From UBA1715 sp964346725 (GTDB lineage Bacteria > Bacteroidota > Bacteroidia > Bacteroidales > UBA1715): a DNA stretch of 47,162 nt. This document shows positions 8,475 to 17,435 of this stretch, piece after piece; position 1 is the first letter of the stretch; every line of letters starts with the position of its first letter. The notes under the pieces are model-generated. The model was not told where the DNA came from. It saw only the letters and a list, made by a program, of their open reading frames with translations, and made no database searches. A program made the translations under genes and the position numbers. Location of the stretch: positions 1-47,162 of the forward strand of contig CAYFVM010000013.1 of the NCBI GenBank assembly GCA_964346725.1, written 5' to 3'.

Positions 8475-8510
8475 TTTTCTTAAAATTTTCTGTAAATATA
8501 CAAAAAATAC

Positions 8511-8518
8511 TACCTTTG
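8511..8518 (+). promoter_or_regulatory. -7 box for the NlpC/P60 gene, giving a very short leader
   Basis: TACCTTTG matches TAnnTTTG. With the usual spacing, transcription would start about 8524-8528, only a few bases before the ATG at 8531, so the mRNA would be almost leaderless. If the second ATG (8537) is used, the leader would be about 10 nt. Confidence 0.55.
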
Positions 8519-8530
8519 CCACGTTAAATA

Positions 8531-9145
8531 ATGAAGATGAAACGTTGTTGGTTGCTTAGTATCGTGTGTATCTTGGTATATACACAATCGTATGCACAAG
8601 CTCCGAACCAAAACAAAACACACCAATCCCCTATTACTGAAATATCTCACGACTCCACCGGAGCTGCTTATGTTTACTTTATCGACTCCCTTATATGCTA
8701 TGCCGAAAGTTATCTAGGAACTCCATATCACTACGGTAGCAAAGGTCCAAAGTCATTTGACTGCTCGGGATTTACAGGATATGTTTTCAGACACTTTAAT
8801 ATTTCGTTACCGGCAAGTTCTACCGCACAATATTTGGGTGCGCCAAAAATCATTCACAAAGATAGCGTACAACAAGGAGACTTGATTTTCTTTATGGGAA
8901 GAAACGGTAGGAAATCAGTAGGACACGTTGGTATTGTAGTGTCGGTTGATACGGCAAATAAATCTTGCCGTTTTATTCATGCTGCTACCCATGGTGGGGT
9001 TATTCTTACCGAATACCCTTCTACGGCATACTACAATCAGCGATTTATGGACTACGGGCGATATCCCATGCCTACTTTTATAAAACGCTTTCCGAAAAAA
9101 GAAGACTATTCCGAAACAATTGAGAAAATCTCTGAAGGCGAATGA
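8531..9145 (+). CDS. Secreted NlpC/P60 (C40) cysteine peptidase
   Basis: A 204-residue exported protein with a signal peptide (about residues 1-22, ending SYAQA) and an NlpC/P60 domain. The catalytic cysteine is C78 in FDCSGF, the histidine is H132 in VGHVGI, and the third polar residue is H150 in FIHAAT. These enzymes cut peptide stems of peptidoglycan in the periplasm. Two starts are possible (8531 or 8537, MKRCWLL); both give a working signal peptide. The 3' end overlaps the convergent HAD phosphatase gene by 40 bp. Confidence 0.92.
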   Translation: MKMKRCWLLSIVCILVYTQSYAQAPNQNKTHQSPITEISHDSTGAAYVYFIDSLICYAESYLGTPYHYGSKGPKSFDCSGFTGYVFRHFNISLPASSTAQYLGAPKIIHKDSVQQGDLIFFMGRNGRKSVGHVGIVVSVDTANKSCRFIHAATHGGVILTEYPSTAYYNQRFMDYGRYPMPTFIKRFPKKEDYSETIEKISEGE

Positions 9146-9816
9146 ACCAAACGAGTTGCACCCTTTTCACGCAACAATTGTTCTGAACGAAATCCCCACA
9201 ACACCGAAATACAATCTAATCCGGCATTCTTTGCGGTAGCTATATCTATCTCTGAATCTCCCACATACACGGCATCAGCGGCAGAAACAGAAAGCATTTT
9301 TAAGGCCTTATACACCATATCGGGAGCGGGTTTCTTATGTATCCCTTCCGACTCACATTCGCCAAGAGCAACATCAACATAGTCGGCAAAAAAAATGTTC
9401 CGCAAAATAGAGACTTCCTTTTGGGGTTTATTTGAGACAATAGCGAGGGCGAACCCCGCTTTTTTTAAGTTTTGTAAGAGTTCGCACACCCCGGTATATG
9501 GCCGTGCTGTATCCATACAATGGCCTGTATAGTGGTTTTTGAAGAGTTCTAAAGCATTGTACAACAATTCGTGTGAAAAGATTTCTTCCTTACCTACCTC
9601 ACGCAATGCAGCTTTTACAGCTCGCACCAACAATTCACGAACACCATCACCCACAAACGTGCGAATTTCATCAATACTTCTTTGAGGTAATTGCAACTCA
9701 ACTAACGCCACATTCACACTATTGGCAAGATCTTCTAATGTATCCATGAGTGTACCATCTAAATCAAATACGATGGCAGAATATGCTTTCTTTCTCACAC
9801 TATTTTTCCCTATCAT
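9106..9816 (-). CDS. gph: HAD-family phosphatase, phosphoglycolate phosphatase-like
   Basis: A 236-residue HAD hydrolase. Motif I is FDLDGT with the nucleophile D18 and general acid/base D20; motif II is VSNKP; motif III/IV is YVGDSEIDIATAKNAG. The helical cap between residues 30 and 90 fits the phosphoglycolate phosphatase group, which clears 2-phosphoglycolate from DNA repair; other small phosphates are possible. The ATG overlaps the stop of the upstream gene (ATGA), so it is translated with the putative T9SS peptidase, an odd pairing. The 3' end overlaps the NlpC/P60 gene in convergent orientation. Confidence 0.88.
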   Translation of the reverse strand: MIGKNSVRKKAYSAIVFDLDGTLMDTLEDLANSVNVALVELQLPQRSIDEIRTFVGDGVRELLVRAVKAALREVGKEEIFSHELLYNALELFKNHYTGHCMDTARPYTGVCELLQNLKKAGFALAIVSNKPQKEVSILRNIFFADYVDVALGECESEGIHKKPAPDMVYKALKMLSVSAADAVYVGDSEIDIATAKNAGLDCISVLWGFRSEQLLREKGATRLVHSPSEIFSIVSE

Positions 9817-11084
9817 TTCTTTATCAACTTCAACACCTTCACTCTATCTCCTTGCAGAACAGAAACCATATAGATTCCCGACGTTAGCGAAGCAGATGGA
9901 ATCAATTCACCATTAGAAACAGTGCCTCCGGCAACCTTCACTCCTGCTATATCATACACCTCATACAATGCCTGATCCAACACATTCTTTATATAAAACC
10001 CGTCATTGCTTACAACACTTGGACTAAGACTAATCTCATTGTCTGACGATACCGTTTCTACCGCAGTTTGCGGCTTCAAAGATAGGTCAATATGTTCTGC
10101 CGTCAAAGTAGCCAAGCCTCGAGTTGCTTCCCAAAAATTGTAGGTATATGACAATTCATCAGATGCTGTGCGACAGAAAGATTCTATTGCCACATCATAC
10201 TGCGCATATTCTTCGGTAGTAAGAGAAGAGTTGGAAACCACCACAAACAATATATTAAAATTCTTTTGCGATGCCGTATAGTCGGGAACTCGTTGTCCCA
10301 AAAGTGTCTCTAGACTGGTCGAATTATATATCGTTTTCTGTTGAGAGGAAAAGATATAGTAATAATCTGTCCCTTCTTTTATTATTCTACTAGAATCGAT
10401 GGCATTAAATAGCGTGAATGGTTGTACCTGAGAAAGCGGAATCATGCCCATCAGATAAAGTTCTAGGTCATTGTATGGAACAGAATTTCCACCATTGGCA
10501 TATTGACCAAAATAGGGGATTTTGTACTTAGAAGGGCTGTCATCTATATTTGACTCAAGTAAATTTTCTTGAAATCCCCCCAATTGACCGGGAGTGCTTC
10601 CTCCCATCACTCCCCAATGAGAAGGAACAGAATAATTGTCAAAATTCACAGATGGGAAAGCATAATTTGCCCAACGGTGTTCTAACTCATGCAAGAATGG
10701 ACCATTAACAATACCATTCGACAAAGGAAGATGAATGACCGACTGAAGCCGTCCTGCAGAACCATAATACTGACTGTTATCAAACGAAGATTCAAGCCCT
10801 ATACCCGATTCATTCGCAGAAACGATGTAATTTATTCCATAATAAGTAAATTTAGCTGGCTTCGTTGGTTCGTTCAAGACATACACTATAAAATCAAAAT
10901 CATCATTGAACGTCTCGTATATTTGTTGAGTGTACTTCTCAAACAACGAATCATCCCATTGGGTATATTCGTTTTCGGTTAAAACCAATGATGCAAATCG
11001 ACAAGAAGGAGACAAAACGATTTCGCTTGCCTGCAACACACTTGTGATTAAAAGGAACGTTAGACTTACTAATAGTTTCTTCAT
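9813..11084 (-). CDS. Secreted HExxH putative metallopeptidase with T9SS sorting domain
   Basis: A 423-residue exported protein. Residues 1-20 are a signal peptide. A zinc-peptidase motif HELEH is at residues 132-136 (FLHELEHRW), followed by SHWGVMGGS (H156) and a later NDLELYLMGMIP block whose acidic residues could supply a third metal ligand. The metzincin pattern HExxHxxGxxH is absent. The last 75 or so residues have the type A T9SS sorting-domain layout: a proline/serine linker, then FYIKNVL, YEVYDIAGVKV, and a final SGIYMVSVLQGDRVKVLKLIKK-like strand ending in lysines. Export to the cell surface or outside is inferred. I cannot place it in a named peptidase family. It overlaps gph by 4 nt. 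Confidence 0.75.
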   Translation of the reverse strand: MKKLLVSLTFLLITSVLQASEIVLSPSCRFASLVLTENEYTQWDDSLFEKYTQQIYETFNDDFDFIVYVLNEPTKPAKFTYYGINYIVSANESGIGLESSFDNSQYYGSAGRLQSVIHLPLSNGIVNGPFLHELEHRWANYAFPSVNFDNYSVPSHWGVMGGSTPGQLGGFQENLLESNIDDSPSKYKIPYFGQYANGGNSVPYNDLELYLMGMIPLSQVQPFTLFNAIDSSRIIKEGTDYYYIFSSQQKTIYNSTSLETLLGQRVPDYTASQKNFNILFVVVSNSSLTTEEYAQYDVAIESFCRTASDELSYTYNFWEATRGLATLTAEHIDLSLKPQTAVETVSSDNEISLSPSVVSNDGFYIKNVLDQALYEVYDIAGVKVAGGTVSNGELIPSASLTSGIYMVSVLQGDRVKVLKLIKK

Positions 11085-11197
11085 AAATCCTCATTTTTAC
11101 TGTTTTACAAACAAGTTCAAAATTATGGAGGAAATATAGAGATAAAACAATATCAATTTACGATATATCTCATTTTTTTCTTTGGTGTCGTTCTTTT

Positions 11198-12808
11198 TTA
11201 AAACGGCACAACACTCTCAAACGCCACTACGACTTGAGTTACAGGATGTATAAAAACTATTTTTTGTGCATGCAAATATAATCGGTCAGCGGGTGTACCA
11301 TACAAATTATCGCCAACAATAGGACATGCAAGTCCTTGTTTGTGAGCAGCATGTACACGCAATTGATGTGTACGGCCGGTTTTTAGGAAAAATGCTATTC
11401 TCGTTTTTCCGTTTTGCGTTTCGAGTACCGAATATTCTGTTATGGAAGGTTTCCCGTATTCAAAATCGACTAGTTGGCGAGGTCTATCTGTTATATCGGG
11501 ACGTAAAGGGAGTGAAATGGTTCCTGAACGTTGAGAGATTTCGCCATTAAGAATAGCCACATAGCGTTTTTGCACGGTACGTTCACCAAATTGTTGTTGC
11601 AGTGCTTTTTGAACGGCTTCATTTTTCGCAATCACAAGCAAACCGGAGGTTTCCATATCCAACCTATGAACCATAAACACCTCTGCTTCGCAATAATTTC
11701 TTGCCCAATCATAGGCCGTAGGTAATGAATTCTTACCACGCACCGACAACATTCCCGCAGGTTTATCTATTACCAGTAACGCATCATCTTCATACACAAC
11801 AGTCACAACACCTTGCGAGGTGTTTTTTTTCAATGGATTGTCTTCTACATCCAACCCTTGCAACATGAACGACAATATCGGTTCACATTTATGTTTGCAT
11901 GCTGGATAAAAATTTCCACTCTCACGAATCTCTTGTTTGGGAGAAGCGCCCAACCAAAATTCCGCCATGGCTATGGGGCGCAAATGCTGATTATATACAT
12001 ATTGCAACAAACGCGGCCCCGCACATTCACCGGAACCGGCAGGAGGAATTCCTCGACCAATATTTGCGAATATATTCAATAAATTTTCAGTACCGCCGTT
12101 CGCATTTCGGAACAAAAAACCGGAGAACAACTTCTTTTGCAGTTCTGCAGACTTTTTTGCCCTCGTTTGCTTTAATATTTCTATTTGTTGTTCATATTTT
12201 GAGCAATCTTGCTCCAACAGTTTAATTGTTTCATTTAAAGAACGTTCCAATCGTTTGTATTCCGCTTTTTGAAATTGACTTTCGCGTATCAATTCGCTCA
12301 AAATGTCTTTTGATGGTTGCTGTAATCGGAGATTGTCACGCTCACGTTTGGCCTTTTGCATTACTGCTTTCATAGCTGACAAGCGGTCTTCTTTTTCTGC
12401 TTTTGCCTCTGTAATATGGAGTCTTCTCGCTGTATATTCGCCATCGTGTTCTATTGCTTCTATTTCGTGGTTTATTGCGGAAATCTCAGCCTCTTCATCA
12501 AGAAAGAAGGTTCGGTCGGCAAGAATATCAAACACGGGAGGTACAAAATAATCATGCACATTTTTTTCAGCCAATAGTCCCGAAAAAGCAGCAACAAAGC
12601 CTATCTCGTGTTGTTCATTTTCTACCACCAATACGCCAAACATTTTCCCATCACGAGACACCTTAAATTCATCATCGCGAGACATTACATACGTTTCCAC
12701 TTCCTTTGTAGCCATCACGCACAAGCGATGCGGAGTATAGCAAAACGGGCACGTAAATTTTTGTGGCAACGTAATGTCTGAAATACTATTGGAAAAACGA
12801 TGAAACAT
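11198..12808 (-). CDS. RluA-family pseudouridine synthase with long N-terminal extension
   Basis: A 536-residue protein. The C-terminal part (about 330-536) is an RluA-type pseudouridine synthase: HRLDMETSG carries the catalytic aspartate D384, and GRTHQLRVHAAH is the conserved RNA-binding block. Before it lie a cysteine motif (C20, C23, C30), a globular section, a long coiled coil (about 105-235) and a conserved-looking stretch including IPPAGSGECAGPRLLQY and MAEFWLG. Typical RluA proteins have 220-330 residues. From memory, long versions of this kind occur in Bacteroides and some proteobacteria. The RNA target is not evident. It is monocistronic and divergent from the carboxylesterase. Confidence 0.9.
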   Translation of the reverse strand: MFHRFSNSISDITLPQKFTCPFCYTPHRLCVMATKEVETYVMSRDDEFKVSRDGKMFGVLVVENEQHEIGFVAAFSGLLAEKNVHDYFVPPVFDILADRTFFLDEEAEISAINHEIEAIEHDGEYTARRLHITEAKAEKEDRLSAMKAVMQKAKRERDNLRLQQPSKDILSELIRESQFQKAEYKRLERSLNETIKLLEQDCSKYEQQIEILKQTRAKKSAELQKKLFSGFLFRNANGGTENLLNIFANIGRGIPPAGSGECAGPRLLQYVYNQHLRPIAMAEFWLGASPKQEIRESGNFYPACKHKCEPILSFMLQGLDVEDNPLKKNTSQGVVTVVYEDDALLVIDKPAGMLSVRGKNSLPTAYDWARNYCEAEVFMVHRLDMETSGLLVIAKNEAVQKALQQQFGERTVQKRYVAILNGEISQRSGTISLPLRPDITDRPRQLVDFEYGKPSITEYSVLETQNGKTRIAFFLKTGRTHQLRVHAAHKQGLACPIVGDNLYGTPADRLYLHAQKIVFIHPVTQVVVAFESVVPF

Positions 12809-12827
12809 AGTATCAATGAATTTCCAA

Positions 12828-12835
12828 CAAAAATA
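12828..12835 (-). promoter_or_regulatory. -7 box for the RluA-like gene
   Basis: The minus strand reads TATTTTTG, matching TAnnTTTG, 19 nt upstream of the start codon at 12808 in the 50-bp divergent spacer. Confidence 0.45.
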
Positions 12836-12858
12836 GTATTTTTACACAAAAGATTTCT

Positions 12859-14103
12859 ATGGCTCATTATTACATACGATACGCTCGAAACAATGGTAGG
12901 TTTTTACCTTGTTCCATGATTAAGGGCATAGAATCTTGTGAACATCCAACATCCTTTCCACAAAACAGAGGAAGTCTTGACAAACTGCTCAAACATGGCA
13001 TAATAGCGCAAAGTGAAGATTCTTTCATTCTAAACATTTGGACTCCTGATACGGAAGGGAAAAAACCGGTGCTTTTTTGGATTCACGGAGGAGCTTTTTC
13101 CGATGGTTCAAGTAGCGATATACAAAACGATGCAACCATACTTGCAAACCAAGCAGATTGCGTTGTTGTGAGTGTTTCATATCGTTTGGGATTGTTAGGT
13201 ACGGCCAATTTTGATGGCATTCCACAACAAAATTGCGGTCTGCATGACATAATTACCGCACTAGAATGGACCAACACCTACATAGAAAAACACAATGGCG
13301 ACAACACCAATATCACTATAGGAGGACAATCGTCGGGTGCCTGGTATGCAATGGCAATATTCACCTCGCCCCGACTACAACACTTGTTTCATAAAGCCCT
13401 GTTCTTAAGTTGGCCGGGAACAATGAAAGCACAGACAGCAGACGTGGAACGAGAAATTTATTCACGCTTTTTGATGGAAATAAAAAAACTCCAAGGAAAC
13501 CCTGATGACATTGCAAATGTTCCTATTGACCTATTCTTAAAAGCACAAAGAGTTGTGGGAAGGAAAAACAAAACGAAATACAAATTCAATGTTTCATTCC
13601 TCCCTATGATAGAACCGGACTATGTTTCCGACAATTTTTACGAAGCTATTAAACACACCACCAAAAAAGTATGGTTGCAATATACCAAAAACGAATGCGG
13701 TGCCTATGTATATCGCTTACCTATCAGTAAACATTTTCCACTGCATGTACTTTCAAAGTTTATACTACAATATTGTCCCGAAAATGCCTATGAAAAATTG
13801 AAAGCGAACAAAAAACGCACACACAACGCATACCAAGCAACCATAGACGTTACCTCAGAAGAATTGTTTAAGCATCCTTCCAAAATAATAGCAGAGAGCC
13901 TGCAAGAACGAGCAGAAATACACGAATTTGATTTTCCAACAGTAAATAAAAAAATCCAATGTTGCCATTGCTTCGACATTCCTTTTTTATTCGGCTGTTT
14001 TGACGCATGGAAAGAAAGCAAAATTTTATTAGGGAACGATCTTGAAACAATGAAAAATGAATCGTTAAAACTGCAAGCAAAAATTAAACAATTTATGCAA
14101 TAA
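12859..14103 (+). CDS. Type-B carboxylesterase (alpha/beta hydrolase)
   Basis: A 414-residue member of the carboxylesterase type B family, shorter than the usual 480-550. The oxyanion-hole HGG is at residues 76-78 (WIHGGAF), the nucleophile is S158 in GGQSSG, and the catalytic histidine is in the CCHCFDIPFLFG block, which matches the family's HgxElpyvF motif with Asp at the Glu position. The catalytic acid is probably in the NECGAY block. No signal peptide is visible, so it should be cytoplasmic. Substrates are probably carboxylic esters; the sequence does not say which. It is divergent from the RluA-like gene and appears to be a single-gene unit. Confidence 0.85.
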   Translation: MAHYYIRYARNNGRFLPCSMIKGIESCEHPTSFPQNRGSLDKLLKHGIIAQSEDSFILNIWTPDTEGKKPVLFWIHGGAFSDGSSSDIQNDATILANQADCVVVSVSYRLGLLGTANFDGIPQQNCGLHDIITALEWTNTYIEKHNGDNTNITIGGQSSGAWYAMAIFTSPRLQHLFHKALFLSWPGTMKAQTADVEREIYSRFLMEIKKLQGNPDDIANVPIDLFLKAQRVVGRKNKTKYKFNVSFLPMIEPDYVSDNFYEAIKHTTKKVWLQYTKNECGAYVYRLPISKHFPLHVLSKFILQYCPENAYEKLKANKKRTHNAYQATIDVTSEELFKHPSKIIAESLQERAEIHEFDFPTVNKKIQCCHCFDIPFLFGCFDAWKESKILLGNDLETMKNESLKLQAKIKQFMQ

Positions 14104-14127
14104 TAGTGAAGCCGTTCCGTTTTTACG

Positions 14128-14158
14128 TTTGTTTATAGGAAAAAGATTCTTACTTTTG
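14128..14158 (+). promoter_or_regulatory. Promoter of the uppS-bamA-ompH cluster
   Basis: TTTG at 14128-14131 and TACTTTTG at 14151-14158 are separated by 19 nt, which matches the Bacteroidota -33/-7 arrangement. It lies 66 nt upstream of the uppS ATG. Confidence 0.65.
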
Positions 14159-14224
14159 GACACTCAAAAAGTGTTTGTGTAAACACGATAGTTTTTGGGT
14201 AGTCTTATTTGTATAAATAACAGA

Positions 14225-14968
14225 ATGAGTAGAGTGCAAAACGAAATAGATTATACCAAACTACCAAAGCACGTTGCTATTACAATGGACGGAAACGGAC
14301 GTTGGGCAAAAGAGAAAGGTAACATTCGCTTAATAGGTCACAAACAAGGAGTTGCCACTGTAAACGAAATCGTTACTGCAGCAGCTGAGATTGGTATCAA
14401 ATACCTCACATTATACACCTTCTCAACAGAAAATTGGAATCGCCCGAAAGACGAAGTTTTTGGCTTGATGGATTTACTCATTAGTGCCACCAAAACATAT
14501 CTCAATAAATTACTTGCCAACAATGTGCGTCTGCACGTTATTGGTGATTTTAAAACACTCCCTCAAAGCGTACAAAAATCATTGATGGACGCCTTAGAGA
14601 AAACAAAAAACAACACCGGACTGAATCTGGTTCTCGCTATTAGCTACAGTGGACGTTGGGACATTACACAAATGGTGCAATCAGTTGCAAAACAATGTGT
14701 TAATGGCTCCATTTCTCCTGACCAAATTACCGCAGAAACAATTCAGTCAAATTTATGTACAAACGATATTCCCGACCCTGAATTGCTTATTCGCACAAGC
14801 GGAGAATATAGAATTAGTAATTTCTTGCTTTGGCAAATTGCATACACCGAACTCTACTTTACCGATGTGCTTTGGCCCGATTTTACGAAAGAAGAGTTCA
14901 CCAACGCTATCATAAATTTTCAAAACAGACAACGTCGTTTTGGAAAAACCGAAAGCACACAAATTTAA
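14225..14968 (+). CDS. uppS: Undecaprenyl diphosphate synthase (isoprenyl transferase)
   Basis: Cis-prenyltransferase that builds the C55 lipid carrier for peptidoglycan and surface polysaccharides from farnesyl and isopentenyl diphosphate. With the ATG at 14225 it has 247 residues. A TTG 30 nt upstream is in frame but would add unrelated residues, and the MSRVQNEIDY start fits the family. The catalytic aspartate is D22 in MDGNGRWA; the STENW block, the PDPELLIRTSGE block and RISNFLLWQIAYTELYF are all present. A tyrosine replaces the usual Gln/His after SGE. bamA starts 10 nt after the stop, so the genes are co-transcribed. Confidence 0.96.
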   Translation: MSRVQNEIDYTKLPKHVAITMDGNGRWAKEKGNIRLIGHKQGVATVNEIVTAAAEIGIKYLTLYTFSTENWNRPKDEVFGLMDLLISATKTYLNKLLANNVRLHVIGDFKTLPQSVQKSLMDALEKTKNNTGLNLVLAISYSGRWDITQMVQSVAKQCVNGSISPDQITAETIQSNLCTNDIPDPELLIRTSGEYRISNFLLWQIAYTELYFTDVLWPDFTKEEFTNAIINFQNRQRRFGKTESTQI

Positions 14969-14978
14969 AATAAACTGA

Positions 14979-17423
14979 ATGAAAAAATTAATATCGTTTC
15001 TCATTATACTCTTCTGTAGCACAACCATTTTGTGGGCACAGTCGCCAGTAAAAAAGTATACCATTGCTGGCATTGAAGTTGAAGGTGCTAAAACTTTACA
15101 GACGCCTCCTATCATAAGAACAACCGGGCTCTATGTAGGACAAGAAATTACCGTTCCAGGCCCCGAAATCACAGCAGCTATAGAAAAACTTTGGGAACAA
15201 GGATTATTTGGAGATGCAAAAATTCTCGCTTCAAAATACGAAGGCGATAATATTTATCTTACCATAGTCATTAAAGAACGTTCTCGACTCAATTCCGTAA
15301 GCCTTGTAGGTATAAAGAAATCGGAACAAAATGACATAAAAGAGTTTTTGAACTTCAAAACACACATGCAAGTTACAGAAAACCAAAAAGATGTAGCTAT
15401 AAAAAAAATCCGCAACTATTACAACGATAAAGGCTATAGAAATGCCGAGATAACTATTGATGAAAAAATTGACACATCGAACTTTAATACTTCAAACATC
15501 ATAATCACTATCAACAAACATGAGAGAGTGAAAATTTATGATATTGTTTTCCATGGAAATCAAGCAATTAAAAGTAGCAAACTGCATCGTACCATGAAAA
15601 ACACCAAAAGAAAAGTATGGTACGTTCTCAAACGATCTAAATACATAGAGAAAGACTACGAAACCGACAAAAAGAGCATTATTGACAAATACAAAAAACT
15701 CGGTTTCCGCGATGTAAAAATTGCCAACGATAGTGTCTATGACATAGACTCAACAATGATGCACATAGAAATGACCATTAATGAAGGACCAAAATACTAC
15801 TTCGGAAACATTTCATGGCTCGGCAATTCAGTTTATAGCACCGAGATTCTTAACAAAATACTTGGCATAGACAAAGGCGACATATATGATGAAAGTTTAT
15901 TGCAAGAAAAAATCTATGGTCTAGAAGGTGTTAGTTCAATCTATCTTGACAATGGGTATTTATTTTTCAATGCCGACCCTGTAGAATTAGGTTCAAAATC
16001 TGACTCTATCGACATTCAAATACGAATCTACGAAGGACAACAAGCTACTATAAACAATGTGTCGGTTGTGGGAAACTCAAAAACCAACGACCATGTTATT
16101 TACCGCGAATTACGTACTCGTCCAGGTGAATTATTTAGTCGTTCCGACATTATTAGAACACAACGTGAACTTGCAATGTTAGGCTATTTCGACCCAGAAA
16201 CTATGCAAGTTAATCCGGTTCCAAACCCTATGGATGGAACTGTTGACATAGAATATGTTTTACAAGAAAAATCAACCGACCAAATTGAGTTATCACTTGG
16301 TTGGAGTGGTCGATATTTCCTTGGTTCTGTTAAATTGATACTTAATAATTTCTCGCTTCGTAATTGTTTTCACAAAGAATATTGGCGACCAATACCTTCT
16401 GGTGACGGACAATCGTTGAGCCTTAGTGTTTCGGCTAATACGAGATACTACCAATACTACAATTTCTCTTTCACCGAGCCATGGTTTGGTGGCAAAAAAC
16501 CAAATGCATTAACCGTTTCTGCATACTATTCAGTGAGAGCAAACGGGTATGAACGAAATAGTGATTACTACGGAAATTGGCGTACAATCGGTTTGTCTGT
16601 TGGTTTAGAACGTGACTTGAAAATTCCAGATGACTACTTTACACTCTACAACGATTTAAGCATAAAACGTTATAAGCTAAACAATTACAACCTATACTTG
16701 CCTACAACATTGCCCGACAGTCTTACCGCACGTTGCTTGACATTAGGAACAACATTGGCACGTAATTCTATCGACCAACCATTGTACCCACGAAGGGGTT
16801 CATCATTCTCTCTACGTCTTGAATTGACTCCTCCATTTTCATTATTCCGTAGCGATCCAAATGCCGACATTAGTGACACAGAACGCTACAAATGGATAGA
16901 ATACCACAAATGGACATTCAAATCAAAAATGTACACCCAACTCGTTGGTGACCTCGTGTTAGAAACCAGAATAGACTTTGGATACGTTGGTAGTTACAAC
17001 AAAAATTTCAAAACACCATTTGAACGATTCGATGTGGGTGGAGATGGTTTGAGCAACGTATATTACTACGGAACCGACTTCGTTCCTATGCGCGGATATG
17101 AAGCTTCAGCCTTGAATCCGGACAACAATGGCGGCGCATTCCTTTACGACAAATTCTCACTTGAATTGCGCTACCCACTTGCTCTAAAACAAGAAACAAC
17201 AATTTATGTACTTGCGTTTGCCGAAGCAGCTAATGCATGGATGGAAATTTCAGATTTCAACCCATTTGACGCCAAAAGAAGTGCCGGTGGCGGTATTAGA
17301 CTTTTCATACCAATGATGGGACTCTTAGGATTTGATTTAGGATACGGATTTGATAAAATAGCTGGAAAATCTGATGAAGTAAGAGGATGGCAACCTTCTT
17401 TCGTATTAGGACAACAATTTTAA
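14979..17423 (+). CDS. bamA: Outer membrane protein assembly factor BamA
   Basis: An 814-residue Omp85 protein that folds beta-barrel proteins into the outer membrane. A signal peptide ends near residue 20 (TTILWAQ). Residues about 25-425 contain successive POTRA domains, recognisable from repeats such as GIEVEGAKTL, IVFHGNQAIKSS, ISWLGNSVYS and VSVVGNSKTN. The barrel follows, with the conserved loop-6 motif RGY at residues 705-707 (MRGYEAS) and a C-terminal strand ending in phenylalanine (VLGQQF). It sits between uppS and two periplasmic OmpH/Skp chaperones, a classic envelope-assembly arrangement. Confidence 0.96.
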   Translation: MKKLISFLIILFCSTTILWAQSPVKKYTIAGIEVEGAKTLQTPPIIRTTGLYVGQEITVPGPEITAAIEKLWEQGLFGDAKILASKYEGDNIYLTIVIKERSRLNSVSLVGIKKSEQNDIKEFLNFKTHMQVTENQKDVAIKKIRNYYNDKGYRNAEITIDEKIDTSNFNTSNIIITINKHERVKIYDIVFHGNQAIKSSKLHRTMKNTKRKVWYVLKRSKYIEKDYETDKKSIIDKYKKLGFRDVKIANDSVYDIDSTMMHIEMTINEGPKYYFGNISWLGNSVYSTEILNKILGIDKGDIYDESLLQEKIYGLEGVSSIYLDNGYLFFNADPVELGSKSDSIDIQIRIYEGQQATINNVSVVGNSKTNDHVIYRELRTRPGELFSRSDIIRTQRELAMLGYFDPETMQVNPVPNPMDGTVDIEYVLQEKSTDQIELSLGWSGRYFLGSVKLILNNFSLRNCFHKEYWRPIPSGDGQSLSLSVSANTRYYQYYNFSFTEPWFGGKKPNALTVSAYYSVRANGYERNSDYYGNWRTIGLSVGLERDLKIPDDYFTLYNDLSIKRYKLNNYNLYLPTTLPDSLTARCLTLGTTLARNSIDQPLYPRRGSSFSLRLELTPPFSLFRSDPNADISDTERYKWIEYHKWTFKSKMYTQLVGDLVLETRIDFGYVGSYNKNFKTPFERFDVGGDGLSNVYYYGTDFVPMRGYEASALNPDNNGGAFLYDKFSLELRYPLALKQETTIYVLAFAEAANAWMEISDFNPFDAKRSAGGGIRLFIPMMGLLGFDLGYGFDKIAGKSDEVRGWQPSFVLGQQF

Positions 17424-17435
17424 ATAACTATAGCG

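Noticed and set aside
11179..11210. Hairpin at the end of the RluA-like gene (gtgtcgtt with aacggcac)
   Set aside because: It pairs best in plus-strand RNA, where no gene ends, and has no T-run in the minus direction, so it is not a convincing terminator.
14195..14224. TTG start for uppS, and similar TTG starts for fkbM, purL and rimO
   Set aside because: Each adds non-conserved residues, and several overlap promoter or terminator sequences; the downstream ATGs fit the families.
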